A stretch of DNA of 64,000 bases from Terfezia claveryi (lineage: Eukaryota; Ascomycota; Pezizomycetes; Pezizales; Pezizaceae): NCBI GenBank assembly GCA_015179025.1, contig WHUX01000026.1, positions 186,001-250,000 of the forward strand, read 5' to 3'. The notes beneath the pieces are model-generated. The model ran no database searches. It was not told the DNA's origin and was given only the letters and a program-made list of their open reading frames with translations. Position 1 is the first letter of the stretch; every line of letters starts with the position of its first letter. Shown piece after piece: positions 34,501 through 46,748 of this stretch. Both the position numbers and the translations under genes were made by a program.

Positions 34501-36255
34501 TAACCACGAAAAGGTTTGATAATTATGGCTGTGATGATTATTAATATTTCTTGGATGTTTTAATGTCAAACAGACGTAAAAAAATATCATTCTAAATCGA
34601 ACCCTGCCTTTCCTCGGCCAGGAAGTTCCTCGTCAATGCCCTAAAGATCCATGTTTAGAGCCTACATAGGTAGTAGCGTTGGGAACGAGAACAGAAGAAG
34701 AAACAGGAGAAGAAAGTGTAGGATCCTCAAACTGGTATACATAGTAGAGTATACCCTTTATTTCTGTTAAGAAGCTTTAAGCTGATATTGATAAGGACTT
34801 CTATAGTGACAAAGATGCAATGTGGTTCTGAGTGTGGAAATTTTTAGCATCTTTTGAGTCAGTCCAATAGATCAACAACTTATCTCATGGGGTTACAATA
34901 CATATTCCATGGAAATACTTGGACACAGAATGCAGGTCGACACTCCCATGCCCATACAACTGTGTCATCAAAATTAGAGAGGTTTTGGACCCCTGCACGC
35001 TAGATATCTTATAATCCATGTAGCGTACTTTAAGCCCTGAAAGCAAAAAGATGCGAAAAAAGAGGTTTTGGAACTCCACGGATGTCTCTCGTCCTATCTC
35101 CCCTTAGTAATAATCAAAACGCAACGACATAACATGACGACCTCAGATAACATGCTTATGTTGGCGGCAATCCTGACAGCACGCTACACTGTTGCGCTTA
35201 CAACGGACTTATCCGATGATGATGATGAGGATACACCTCAATATCGAGCCCCTATTACCTATGAGAAGAAGTACTGGTCACTAGATATCATCACTTCCGT
35301 CAATTTTATAACTGTATTTATAAAATTGACGGAGATATGCAACATACGGTCACAAAATTGACGGGAAGTGATAGTAAATATGCAGAATATGAAGAGTTTT
35401 TGGTACCAAAAGAAGAGTCTAACCTTCTTAAGTTGTTTGTTATTAAAGATAGGGCCAAGATATGCATAAAAGATGTCTGGATGCCCAAACCTCTCATACC
35501 TGCTTACTTGTGTTGCTCCTATGCCTTAGCCACGGGAGTCTTACTCATGAAGCTCTTATACATCAACAGATGAGAGGGTTTTAAATAATAACTCGGGGTT
35601 TTTACGGTAGATATTCGCGGAGAACCTCAAGGTCGTCTCGTCCATTGGAAGTATGTCTATATTTCCAAACACCTGAAGTCCTTAGGATACTATCTATTTC
35701 TACAGGAGGTTAACTTTTGGCCAGCTTTATGTAAAGTCAAAAGTTGCCTGGGGACTTTTGTCCCCATAATTTTATAATACCTTTTCTATTGAGCTCCGGC
35801 ATCTCTAAGAATGAGAGACATCTGTATACAGCGCCCCCAGTGAAGTTGGCTTTTGTCCAAGAGAATAGTTTCCACCTTAAAAAACCCATACCGTTGATTT
35901 AGAGAGTTGCGGAGCTGGTTTGGGTGTTGCAAAAATTTCATACAAGGATGCGAGCTTTGGTGTGAGACTGCTATATATCCGGCTAATGAACACCAAAGAC
36001 AAGTTATTACCGATCCGAAATTACCTACGGAGCATAGGAACTTGCAGGGTTAAATCAATCTATGCAATTAAGAAGGGGATTATTGCCTACCTACCATAAA
36101 TAAAGCCTTCTGATCGCCCAGCTGCGGCCTGTGGAAAACTTTTGGGTACTAGTGAAGAGAGCTGGATATATCAAGTTGAATAATCGATTTTCCTTCTGCC
36201 CCTCATTTAGATATTCTTTTATGCTGGTATCAATCAACTCAACGTAGATACAGGA
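34501..36255. other. Spacer between Gypsy fragment and tyrosinase
   Basis: Contains an 83-bp fold-back element (35290-35372, listed separately) that interrupts an acidic open frame (35134-35361 region); the frames on either side show no recognised family. The end next to 36256 should be the tyrosinase promoter. Confidence 0.5.
35290..35372. repeat. 83-bp fold-back (MITE-like) element
   Basis: The outer ends ATCACTTCCGTCAATTTT and AAAATTGACGGGAAGTGAT are inverted copies that differ by one inserted base. Inside, CCGTCAATTTTATAA (35297-35311) pairs perfectly with TTATAAAATTGACGG (35318-35332) around a 6-base loop. So the core AAAATTGACGG occurs three times. No convincing target-site duplication is seen. 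Confidence 0.75.
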
Positions 36256-37606
36256 ATGCGGTTTCTTATTCCTTCGTTCGTATCACTCCTCGGAGTGGTG
36301 CTGCAGCTGATGGGGACTACGAATACAGCTGCCACAATTCTCCCAGGTTCAAATGGTCATTTTGAGGCTCGTGGAGCAGGGCTGGAAAGGCATGTCCATC
36401 GTACAAGGCCATATACCCTGCGAAAGGAGTGGTACGTCGAATATGTTCTCTGTAGGTAGGCGTTGATCTACAAGCTGACGCATTGGTTAGGCGGGCAATG
36501 AACACAACAGAGAAGAAGGCCTACACTGATGCTGTACTATGCCTTTCCAAAAAGCCCTCCAAGGCTCATTGCACGATCAAGGGTGCAAAAAGCAGATACG
36601 ACGACTTTCAAGGGATTCACAGTGCCCAAAATGACTTCATCCATTGGGTTGTAAGTATAGGAGTCATACATGTCTTTGTGAAAATACAGCTGATCCTCTG
36701 GACCCGATAGGGGCACTTCTTGCCATGGCACAGATACCACCTTGCAACCTTTGAGAAAGCTCTTCGAGAGGAATGTGAATACAAATACGGCCTACCGTAT
36801 ACCTACCCAGCCATTCGAGAGGGGAGAGGATTGAAACTGACGTGGAGATAGATACTGGGATTGGACAATTGATACCAAGTCAGGGAAGAGGATGGATGAC
36901 TGGCCTGTCTTTGATGCAGAGACTGGGCTCGGTGGAAATGGACCTTTCATTCCTCTAACGAAGAAGCAGAACCAGTACGGCATAATTAGAACAGGTGGTG
37001 GATGTGTTAGAGATGGTCCTTTCACCTGGCCCAACTTCATCTTGAACCTTGGACCCACAAATGACACCAGCAAGACCAACCCACATTGTTTGACAAGAGA
37101 CTTTGCACCTACCATTGCCGCCTTCAACTTGCTTCAGTCAGTTGTTGATGAGGTTATGAGCAAACCCGATTTTGGAAGTTTCACCAGGAGGATGGAGAGT
37201 ATCCCAAGTTTCAAGGTTCCAACTCTTCACGGCGGTGGGCATTTCTCTGTTGGTGGTGTGTTGGGTTCTATTGGCAACTCTAACAACAGCCCTGCTGGTA
37301 TGCACAAGCTTCTGAAAAAATCCAAGCCCAATTGCAAATTATGCAAAATCTAATTATTTGACAGATCCTATATTCTGGCTCCACCACGCAAATCTTGACC
37401 GTATATGGTGGAACTGGCAAAAGCAAATGATTTGCTCACGCACACAAGACATCTCAGGCCCTATCGTTCGCTTTGATTACGAAAACAAGGTAGCCGGGAA
37501 TGTCACTCTGAATTTCAAGGTCAATTTGGGCGAAGTGGGCGCTGAAGTGCAATTACGGGAGCTCATGCATATTCAAGAGGGGGTCCTGTGGTATGACTAC
37601 ATTTAG
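36256..37606 (+). CDS. Secreted tyrosinase (type-3 copper polyphenol oxidase)
   Basis: Oxidises phenols to quinones using a dinuclear copper site. Start MRFLIPSFVSLLG at 36256. Exons: 36256-36431, 36491-36650, 36711-36796, 36852-37297 and 37365-37606; 369 aa, the short secreted type. Residues 1 to about 26 form a signal peptide. CuA region: YDDFQGIHSAQNDFIHWV, then GHFLPWHRYHLATFEKALR. PYWDWT follows directly after splicing. CuB region: LHGGGHFSVGGVLG, then DPIFWLHHANLDRIWWNWQ. All expected copper histidines are present and the frame is intact, so it is probably functional. It sits isolated between decayed elements. A long C-terminal pro-domain of the mushroom type is absent. Confidence 0.93.
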
Positions 37607-39541
37607 ACGTGGTCGGTGTTGTGGTTTTATAGTTTTTTATGGTTGTATTTATTGTGTCGGATTTCGGGGGCACTGCTCGGCTATGGTCTTGCTTTCTAAC
37701 CGCAATTTATCGAGATGGAACCATGTATACCATGTATGCTTACACAGCTTCTGTACTACCTACTAGTTTATAGGGGGGAAAGTTCTAAGATAATTTCACA
37801 TATTTAGATAACTTCTGATGTTACTGATTGCGTTCATCGTGTGCTTGATATGAAATAGTTGTATCTACTCTACGACTGTACAGTACTGGATGGCCAGTAG
37901 TTACCTACGGTTAGGTAACCTTGTATGGTATCCACAACCCCAATAGGCAGTCTGGTTACAATAGGTCAATACTTGGCTGCCGTATTGGGAACCTTTGTAG
38001 GAGAAGTAGGTCTGGGCGCATATGCCGTGGTTATGCATGGCTTCGGACCGAATTATCTGCTAAATTGGCTTACTACCGAATCATCGTATCGCTTGGATGG
38101 ATGTATGATGGACAGGAGGGCCATCTCGCAAAAACCAGAACGTTTGCACCAGTGGATTTACGGATCCGTGCCAGCTTTAAGTTAGAGAGATACATTCGTA
38201 TGACTCGGCGACGACCGGGACTGGGACTACTACCGGTAGGTCTTCTATGTAGAACCCAATACCCTGCTTAACAGAGACTGCCTAACAGAACAGGTTAGCT
38301 ACGTACGTACCCGAGAAAGTAGATGGGAGGTGCAAAATTCGATACTTTTTGTTTGGGGGGGGAAACTCATTGCTCGTTATTTAAGCAATGTACAGTAGTC
38401 TGTGACGAGGCATCATTCCCCGAGGTTTGCTCGGAAGATTGCCCTACGGAACTACTAGGGGCGCTCCCCTTGTCTGGTTACTTCCTACCCCTCAATTTCT
38501 ATACCTTCAAATGCAGCTCCATCTAATCTCGGCTTTTCGAGAACTCGAGCAGTTCCTTTGCACAGGTTTAACCCACGGTATGGTTCGCCCCGTCATGATC
38601 TTAGGTCGATTGCGGGTAGAGACTTAAAAAAAAAAAAAAAGGATTGATACCATGTACATACCTAGGGCTAAGCTCAAGTGATTTGGTACGCATCACCATA
38701 TGCTTCAATTTTATGCATATTATTCACATACTTATACTAGCCTCGAGCGCCAGGGCTCGCTTCCCTCTACCGAGGAAAGGGAGCTGATTCTAAAATGGGA
38801 AATAGGTGCATGGGGAGAAAAGTTCCGATGTTGCACACGTCTACGGGATATGGTGTGGATATAATCGTAAGGAACCTACATACATTTACTTGGCTGTGAA
38901 CAAGAGGCGCTATGTCCGTGCTTAGTGTAACCCGGTCCCGAGTATGTGGAAATGGACGGAATTGTAATGTTAGTGAGTTTGGAGATCTGGAAGTACCTCT
39001 CCTGATCGCGCAGGTTCTGGAGGTTTGCTGATTTTCGGTTTGATGCAGAAATGGAGAAAGAGACGAGATGCAGATCGAAGACGTCATGTGTGGGTTTGTG
39101 TTTGCTCGCGGTATATGGATGATCATATATTTCCTGTGTGGATTTCTGATGCGTGAATTGCATATTGAGGCAAAAATATTTTTCTATGTACTCAATTGCG
39201 ATCAATTTTCGTATTTGTGAGAAGGCTGTATGCCTATCAACAAGCAACCGTACCATGGCAAAGGAGCTTGGGACCTTGTTTGCTCTGAGGCTCATGACTC
39301 TCATAATCGCACGGAATACTTGCTTTTTGATATTTTTTTGCTCCATGAGCTTCTATCTACTAAACGTAGGTCTCAGACATTCCATAGTGATCTTGGGTTT
39401 CCCGCTCATATGGCGTGGGTTGAATTGTCAGGGCTCATCACAGACGTGGGGATTACTTCTCAAACCTGACACTCAATTTTTTACCATCTCTCCAAGCACT
39501 AAGTTTCCGGTCCTAGGGACTTACTTACGTTACTGGAGAAA
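37607..39541. other. Spacer between tyrosinase and dynamin-like gene
   Basis: About 1.9 kb. A 15-bp A tract (38627-38641) and a small palindrome GTTACCTA/TAGGTAAC (37900-37920) are seen. Overlapping short ORFs on both strands (38.8-39.7 kb) look random. No supportable gene. Confidence 0.5.
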
Positions 39542-42500
39542 ATGGAGACAACAGTCCAGCATACTGCAAATAGACCGTTACGGCTACGGCACGATGGAGA
39601 GAATGAGCAGGGAGGTGATAATGCTTCTAGATATGGGAACGAGGATATTGAAGCTAGCACCACTAGCCAGGAAACTACCCCTCCTCCCTTAGGTACTGGA
39701 CTAGACACCCTTGGTGGAGGGATGAGGAAAATGGTAGAGCTGGTAAATAAGCTACGGGCTGCGGGAATAGAAGGGCTGGGGCTGGGTTTGCCTAGGATAG
39801 CGGTCGTGGGGAACCAGAGTGCCGGAAAATCCAGCCTCATTGAAGCAATATCAGGGGTGAGTATCATCCGGCTTGAACTGGGTTATTCTGCAACTGATTG
39901 GAGTAATAGATCAAAGTTCCGCGGTATACAGGGACCTGCACGAGGGTATGCTTCCTCAGACGTGTTTGGGGTTTTCCACTCTAAATAGGCTAATTATTAT
40001 GGTTGGAGGAGGTAGTGCCCCTTAGAAATCAACCTCTCAGAACCTGAGGACCCAACTCCAACATGGCAGTGTAAAGTATCCCTACGCTTCAACAAGAAAT
40101 ATTCCCCAGCTTCGAGTAGCTCCCGGGGGACGAATAATCCATGGGTTGAGCAGTCTGTTGAGCAGCATCTATTTCTGGAGCTGTCTTCGAAAGCGGAGGT
40201 TGAGGGAGCGTTAATGAGAGCTCAGAGTGCTGTTTTGAATCCAAGCAAACGATGGAAGGATTTTACCACGAAGCAGGAACTTGGGATCTCTAATGCAGCG
40301 ATGGAGGATTTTGAAGTGAAATTTAGCCCAAATGTGGTTTGTTTGGAGGTGAGTAACGTATTCGTACTTGTGGGGCTTCGGTGGGAAAGAGGTCTGACCT
40401 TGGACTAGATCACTGAACCAGGATTGCCTAATCTGGCCTTTATTGATTTACCGGGAGTAATCCAGACCACGGAGTCGGTATGTAGTTGCAGGACTATTTC
40501 TGCTCATCTCTGTAGACTGTTCTGACGCATAGCATAGGACAGCGAGGACTATCTAATTGATCTTGTGACCAATCTTGTGAAGGAATACGTAAAGGAAGAA
40601 GATTGTTTAATCTTACTGGCAATGACGATGAAAGGTCAGTTCTCCGGACCGTCCTCCATGTCAAGATTTCATCTAGCTAAAAACAAATTTCTTCAGACGA
40701 CGCTGTCAATCAATCCGCTGCTCGCCTCGCGCGAGAAATGGGGGAGGAGCGAACTGTAGGTTAGTTACCCTCAGCTGAACAGTTTATCGAGCCACAGCTT
40801 CCTAACCCTAGCCAGGTGCTCTAACGAAACCCGACACCGTCTCCCCCGGTGAATTTCAGCAATGGATTGAAATCCTCCGCGGTAAATCCCACAAGCTCAA
40901 GCACGGATATTTTGTCACCAAACAGCCCAGCCAGGACGAACTCGTCCGCGGGATTTCTCACACCGAAGCTCGCCGTGCAGAGTGTGAATTCTTCTCTTCT
41001 AAAGAACCATGGGCGACAGAATTAGCAGATATGTCACATCGTTTTGGTACTGTTACTTTGACGAAATTTCTTGCTCAGAAGCTCGGAGAGACTATACGCC
41101 TCCGGCTACCAGGTATTGTTGAAACAATCAGGATACAGGCGGACAGTGTCCAAATGGAGCTCAATAACCTCCCACCACCCGCGGCAGATAACCATTTTTA
41201 TCTAATCCAGAATCTTCTGACAAAATTCTCATTTATGGCGGGAGAGTATATTCAAGGTGGTAATGGGTTGGAGAAAAACAAATTACAGATAGGACTGAAG
41301 CATAACGCGCGGGAGTTGGGGAAGGTTTTAGATTCGTTGACGCCGAGGATACAGTGGTTCAGGACCGAAGATGAGGAGAATGTTGCGAGAATGGTTATGG
41401 CACGAGAGGAAAGCCCTAGCCCCAAAAGAGGCGAATCGAATCTTGTGATCTCGCTCCTAGATGACGACAGTGATGGTGAGTCTTGGGATCAAAAAGCTAA
41501 AGCTTCCGAGGTGCTCGTGACACCCCAAAAACCTATTCCTCAACCTCTCAATCGTGAGGTTGCAGTTGGGAGAGATTCTACCACTCCGGGATCAAGTAGG
41601 AAGCGGCCTTGGACTGGAGAAGCTCCGACAATTGCCAATACCTACACGCTGAGCCAGATCAACAAGATCATCGAATCAAATGCAGGCGGCCAGATCCCTG
41701 ATCAAGTGGACTCAAAGGCAGTGGAATACTTAGCAAAGCGAGCTCTAGTGTTGTGGGATTCTGCCATCCGCGGGTTTCTTGATGCTTGCCAGAGGCAGCT
41801 CCTCTCTGTTATACATTCCGTCTTTGTCAAAAGATTCCAGCGGTATCAGAAAACTCCCCTATACATCCAATCCTACGATATACTTGAGGAATTTCTCAAC
41901 CGAAGCTTTGAACGACAGGTTGAAAACGTCCTGTGTCGTATATATAAGCTAGAAAAAGACCAAATAGCCACCCTCAACGAAGCAACGTTCAAGACAACCA
42001 AAGGCAAACACCACGAAAAGCTCCTCGAGCTCAGAGCCAGGAACCGGGAAGACCAACGGGAGATTAAGCGGAGGAAACTAAACACCGATACAAGTCTATC
42101 TCCGAAGAAGCGCGCCGTAGAAGAGAAAAAGCTTCAACAAGAAGAGAAGGACGCACAGCTTCCAGGAAATGATAAGTACGCAAACGAGATTGAGTTGGTG
42201 GCGGGAGTTAGGGCATATTATGAACTGGCGACCAGGAGGTTTGTCGATAACGTTTTCATAAGCGTGTTGGGGGAGTGGGTGAAGGCGGTTAAGGTCGGGT
42301 TGAGGGATGAGCTATGGATGGGGCTAGGGTTTGGGGAGGAAGGTGGGGAAGGTAAGCTAAGCCCAGCCCATATCTGATTAGTCTTAGTCTTACACAGCGA
42401 GCCATTCCCCCGTACTTATAATATATAAAGAATTGTGCTGATTGTATGAACACGAACATATAGTTCACGCGAAGTGTCGAACACTCCTTGAGGAAGACCC

Positions 42501-42582
42501 GGAGAAGGAACGGAGGCGGAAAGGGTTGGAGGTTAAGAAGGAGCAATTAAGGAAAGCAATGGAGGAGTTGAATAAGTTGTAA
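39542..42582 (+). CDS. Mx/dynamin-like large GTPase with SIM-like motif
   Basis: Dynamin-superfamily GTPase of the fungal Mx-like kind. Start METTVQHTANRP at 39542. Eight exons: 39542-39856, 39910-39945, 40016-40348, 40409-40477, 40538-40634, 40697-40759, 40816-42351 and 42464-42582; 855 aa. Exon 2 is only 36 nt yet holds the G2 threonine segment (IKVPRYTGTCTR). G1 is GNQSAGKSS (residues 90-98), G3 DLPGV, G4 LTKPD. A middle/stalk domain follows and a GED-like helix ends the protein (CRTLLEEDPEKERRRKGLE). Around residue 515 there is an unstructured insert with VISLLDDDSDGE, fitting a SUMO-interaction motif, then a Ser/Pro stretch and SSRKRPW, which may be a nuclear signal. No pleckstrin-homology domain or transmembrane segment is seen. 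Precise cellular role unknown. Confidence 0.92.
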
Positions 42583-45500
42583 ATTTTGCATTAGATTATA
42601 TTTATGGCTATTTGTATTATTCAGGAGGAAAGAATTATATGGAGAATAATGGTCTGATGTAATGTGTTGGGGCTTCAGGGTAATGCTATGCTACCTTCTT
42701 TGTGAGGCATAATTTTATATGCTTTGGTTGTGGCATGCCCCATCGTGTACGCACTAGCTATTGGTACCCTCTGCACGCTGAAGCCTTCTTGAAATCAAAT
42801 GGAAGCTCATAACGATTTCAGTCCCAGTCCCAGTCTGTTTTGCTCTGCTTGCTATATACCACTATTCCTCCCCCTCCAGCGCCAGAAGATCTAGTCCAGG
42901 AAGGAGAACAGTCCGTACTTCAGCTACTTTAATGATAAGGTTTTCAAAAACGCCAACAGAAATCCCACAGAACTAATACATAGAAACCTCGCATACTCAA
43001 GAATCCCAAGAAGCCGTCTTGTTGGTCCTGGTCGTTTTTATGTACTAATATACGCCGCAGTAAGTAACGTGTAATCAAGTCATTTTCGATTCATAGATTG
43101 AAATATATATATAGATATAGATAAAACCGTACATTACGTATGTGCTTAGGACTTATCAAGCCTATACCTAAGGTACTGTATTGCCAGGCTCTAGAGTAAG
43201 TGGGGAGGTCAAAGCCATTAAATATACCGTGTAGTTATATCTCTCCCCCAGGTCGTATCACGTGACTAACAAATATTTCCGAATGTGGGGATTTGCGAGC
43301 AGCTGTGCTTTAGCCTCGTAGAGGGTCTGATCGAGACTATTGTGCTTTCGTGATTGGGTACATAGGGGTATAGAGTTACCCTCAACACAAACAAGGCCAA
43401 TGCTCAATGCATCAGCCTAAGTTACATCCCAAATATCGATAATCATATAAAGGAGGTGTTAGATACTCTCGGAGGTGTGACTGCACAAGGAAGACATAAG
43501 ATATATTTTACTGAAGAATGAGCGTTTGCCTGGTACTAGGGGGCGGGGGAGGGGCGGGGGAGGAGAAATCTGGGGAAGGGGGTGTGCTTCATGCGCATAA
43601 GTCTGGTTGGCAACCTTCATACACCTGTTATACTACGGAAGCAGAATTGGATTCTCTAGATTTGTTTGGTTAGTTACCACATAGAAGTTTGGAGGCTGCC
43701 GAAATTTTTCGGATGCAGATCATGCAGATTATCACTGGTCTGGCAAGAGAGCCCGGGGTGGGTGGGAAGAGGTTAGGGGGGCGTGGGTTGGGGGGGGGGG
43801 ACGCGCAGGATGGCCCGGGGAAGAGGGGGGGCATTGTATCATGCATAACATATTCTATTTTAGAAGTTTAAAATCCGCATGCCTCGGGAGGTTATTAGTT
43901 AAGTAGGTTTTTTTTTTTTTTTTTCCCTTTCCTTTTTTTTTTTCTTTTTCTAAAAATAAAAAATCGCTTATCTATGGAACTAAAAAAACGGATTGACCTT
44001 CTTGTTTTTTTTTTAAAAAAAAAAAAAAAAAGATATCCTTTATGATTAACGAAACTTTTTGCATCAGTCTAGGTACAGTACATCCTCATTCTTTCGCTAA
44101 ACGCCATTTCCCAAATCAGCTACCTAAAGTACACACATACACACAGGGCAACCAATCTTGTGGGAATAGTGAAATATATGCAATGACGATCCTTGAGACG
44201 GATATTCAAACCTTCCTCATGCAAATTCCCCGGATATACATATGCCAGATGCATAATCACGAGTTTTAAACTATAGCGTTAGCGGATGGAGAGAAAGCCC
44301 CTTTTGCCCTCGTCAAATAGCTTAGCAAGAAAGAGAGTGGAGATGGGGTTTAGACATGTGTGGTTGCCGTATTCCCCCCGCCCTCTCCCCGCGTACGGAA
44401 CTAGTCGTGAAGATACATATACAGTACTGTATAAGATTATATTTGATATAAGCATGCTCGTCGACTGCAGGGGATGGCTTCCCCCTCTAAGTTAGATCTC
44501 TATAGTCGAATAAATACCGTGGTGTAAGAATTGCCCGAGGAACATTCTGAATATATATCAAGGTTACGTACTGTTAATATATATATATATAAAATAAAAG
44601 TGGATCTATCCAAGTACAACAAACGGATATATGAACCATTTTTATTTTATTTTTCTTGTTCCAAATTTCACTCGCGGTACTGGTATCATTGTACAGTTGT
44701 CGTGAACCACAGCTAGGCACTGCGCCAAAACAGACCAATGGTATATAACTTATCCTGCTCTGAAGCAAGTTCGATATATATATGTACAGCAGCAGCATAC
44801 TTAAGGGACCGCATTTAACAGATAGATACGTGCCTAGTCTCGCCGTACTCTTCTTCAGCCCGCATCCCGAAGTAAGCTGCTTGAGCTTGAAACTGACTCC
44901 AATTGCTCTCGTTTGAATAGTTTTCTTTACAGGGGAGAACACGCTATCAACAGCAGGAGCTAACTACCAGAGGCATCAATTGCAATTCCAACTTTGCCGT
45001 AATGGCTGGGGCAGGACATATGTAAATGCCCGTGAAGCTAACGCCCGCCTTTATAACTATCCAACCAAAATTCCCGCATATCTTTTAAAAACAATAAACA
45101 TATGTATACGTAACCAGTTGGTAGATCTCCTTAAATCCCCACATGTGTATATAATGTCGACATTCACGTGGCCCTCCAGCCCCAGCCTCAACTGCACGCG
45201 GTGTGCTGAGCTGAGCATGAGGGGCCAAGCAATAAACAGCCAGAAAGATACTTTAAACGTGCATAGCAGGGCATACTGCTAGGTAGATCAACGGGCGGAC
45301 GCGTTCGTTGTGGTCAAGGTTGAGCAAATAGATAGGCCTGGGTGACTGCAGCGAAGAATACCTGTGAGAGAGACATCCTCACGAGTCAGTTCGCGTCGGG
45401 GTAGTGCGTGCACTGCACAATGTGGCCTTATGTTTGCCCTCTGTATATATGTCTACATTAATATGACTGGGTGATATAGGGTCGCCAGAGAAGTCAAGTG

Positions 45501-46498
45501 CAGACGCCTTAATCTTCACCTATAACGCCTGTCACTGCTCGCGCCGGCTCTCCGCTGTGATGCGCTCACTTGTAGCGTATATGCCAAAAGAAGAAACGGA
45601 TCTGTAAGTACTACCCATTTAAGTACAGCAGTACTTGCTTCGGGTGTTTTCGGGAGTCTAATTTGCTAAACTTCATTAATTTTCATTGAATTATGTCTGT
45701 TAGAAAGCTCCATGCGCATAGTACGCGTGTGAAATAATTCCTGGGTTTTAGAGGAATAATCTCGGTTCTCTTTGTACATGTCTGATCCAGTATACCGGTG
45801 TTGTGACATGGTTTTTGATTGTTGAGGGTAGGACTGCTAAGAGTAAAATTCTCAGCTGGGAGTTATCCAGTGGCCGTATATGACATTTAGAGAGAAGAAT
45901 ATGTATATGGCTGACTGAGTCCATGTCATTAGGATGTGGTTTTGCGCCTTAAGAGGCTCCACTGTCATGCGAGACGAAGTCTGGATATCATGCAGCCCGG
46001 TTCTAGAACCTCGTAGACGCGTGTTCTAGGTCTAGATTTCCATAGGTAACTACCTATCTAATTGCAAAGAAAAAAATCAGTCTTAACCTGAGGAGCATAT
46101 GCCCATACGCATGTAGGTAGCTGCGTAGATAGATCTCTGGACTAGATTAGAACCATGTGCCCATTCATGTTCACCAACACTGCCGTTCAGGTGACAACGC
46201 CATGTAGAGGTTAAGTAAGGCAGCACAAGCTATCTCAAGGGGATGTTCAGTCTGTAATGACATATTCTCCTACGCCTCAGATAAATCTAAGAACCTCCAC
46301 GGCCGTGTTCTGAATGCAGCCCGGGTGCACCGATCGTCAGGGTTGTCCTTGTGACTCAGACGCAGGTGTCAAGGCTGTCAAAGGCGGGCCTCCAGGTATG
46401 GTGTTGCCTCAACCTGTCTGGCCATTGTTATCCTATGGCTTGCTAGAAGCTATCTAGCACAAGGTTCTTTCTGGGGCACAGACCTTAAAACGGGAAGT

Positions 46499-46748
46499 GA
46501 CTTCAGAAGGCTCTTTTTTTTTTTTTTTTTTTAAAACTAGTTACTACCTATGCGGCCCCGTTAGGGGGGCCATGAGGAGCCACCCGGAAACCCGGGTGGA
46601 TTGAAGGGAGAGGCAAGTTAATCTGCCAACCCCACGCAAACTAACTACAGTACACGAAAGGGGAGGAGGCCCCATGCTGTCATTAACGGACTGGCCGATG
46701 ACCCGTTGGCCTGACTGAGCCTCCTTAACTTAAGACTTCAGAAGGCTC
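46499..46748 (-). mobile_element. Short non-LTR retroelement insertion (SINE or 5'-truncated LINE) with 15-bp target-site duplication
   Basis: The direct repeat GACTTCAGAAGGCTC occurs at 46499-46513 and again, exactly, at 46734-46748. Between them, 46514-46733 is a 220-bp insert that begins on the plus strand with a run of 19 T's, so the element lies on the minus strand with a poly(A) tail. A long perfect target duplication plus a poly(A) end is the signature of LINE-driven insertion. The body contains palindromic GC-rich pieces near its 3' end (ACCCGGAAACCCGGGT; CCCCGTTAGGGGGGCC). No clear tRNA A and B boxes were seen, so I cannot tell a SINE from a truncated LINE. The intact duplication suggests recent insertion. 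Confidence 0.88.

Noticed and set aside
38876..39692. ORFs of 156 aa (minus) and 179 aa (plus) before the dynamin-like gene
   Set aside because: They overlap each other, show no family features, and the plus one runs into the true first exon in another frame.
31770..43335. 15-mer GAGGGTCTGATCGAG shared by 31770-31784 and 43321-43335
   Set aside because: One or two chance pairs of identical 15-mers are expected in 64 kb, and the flanks show only weak similarity.
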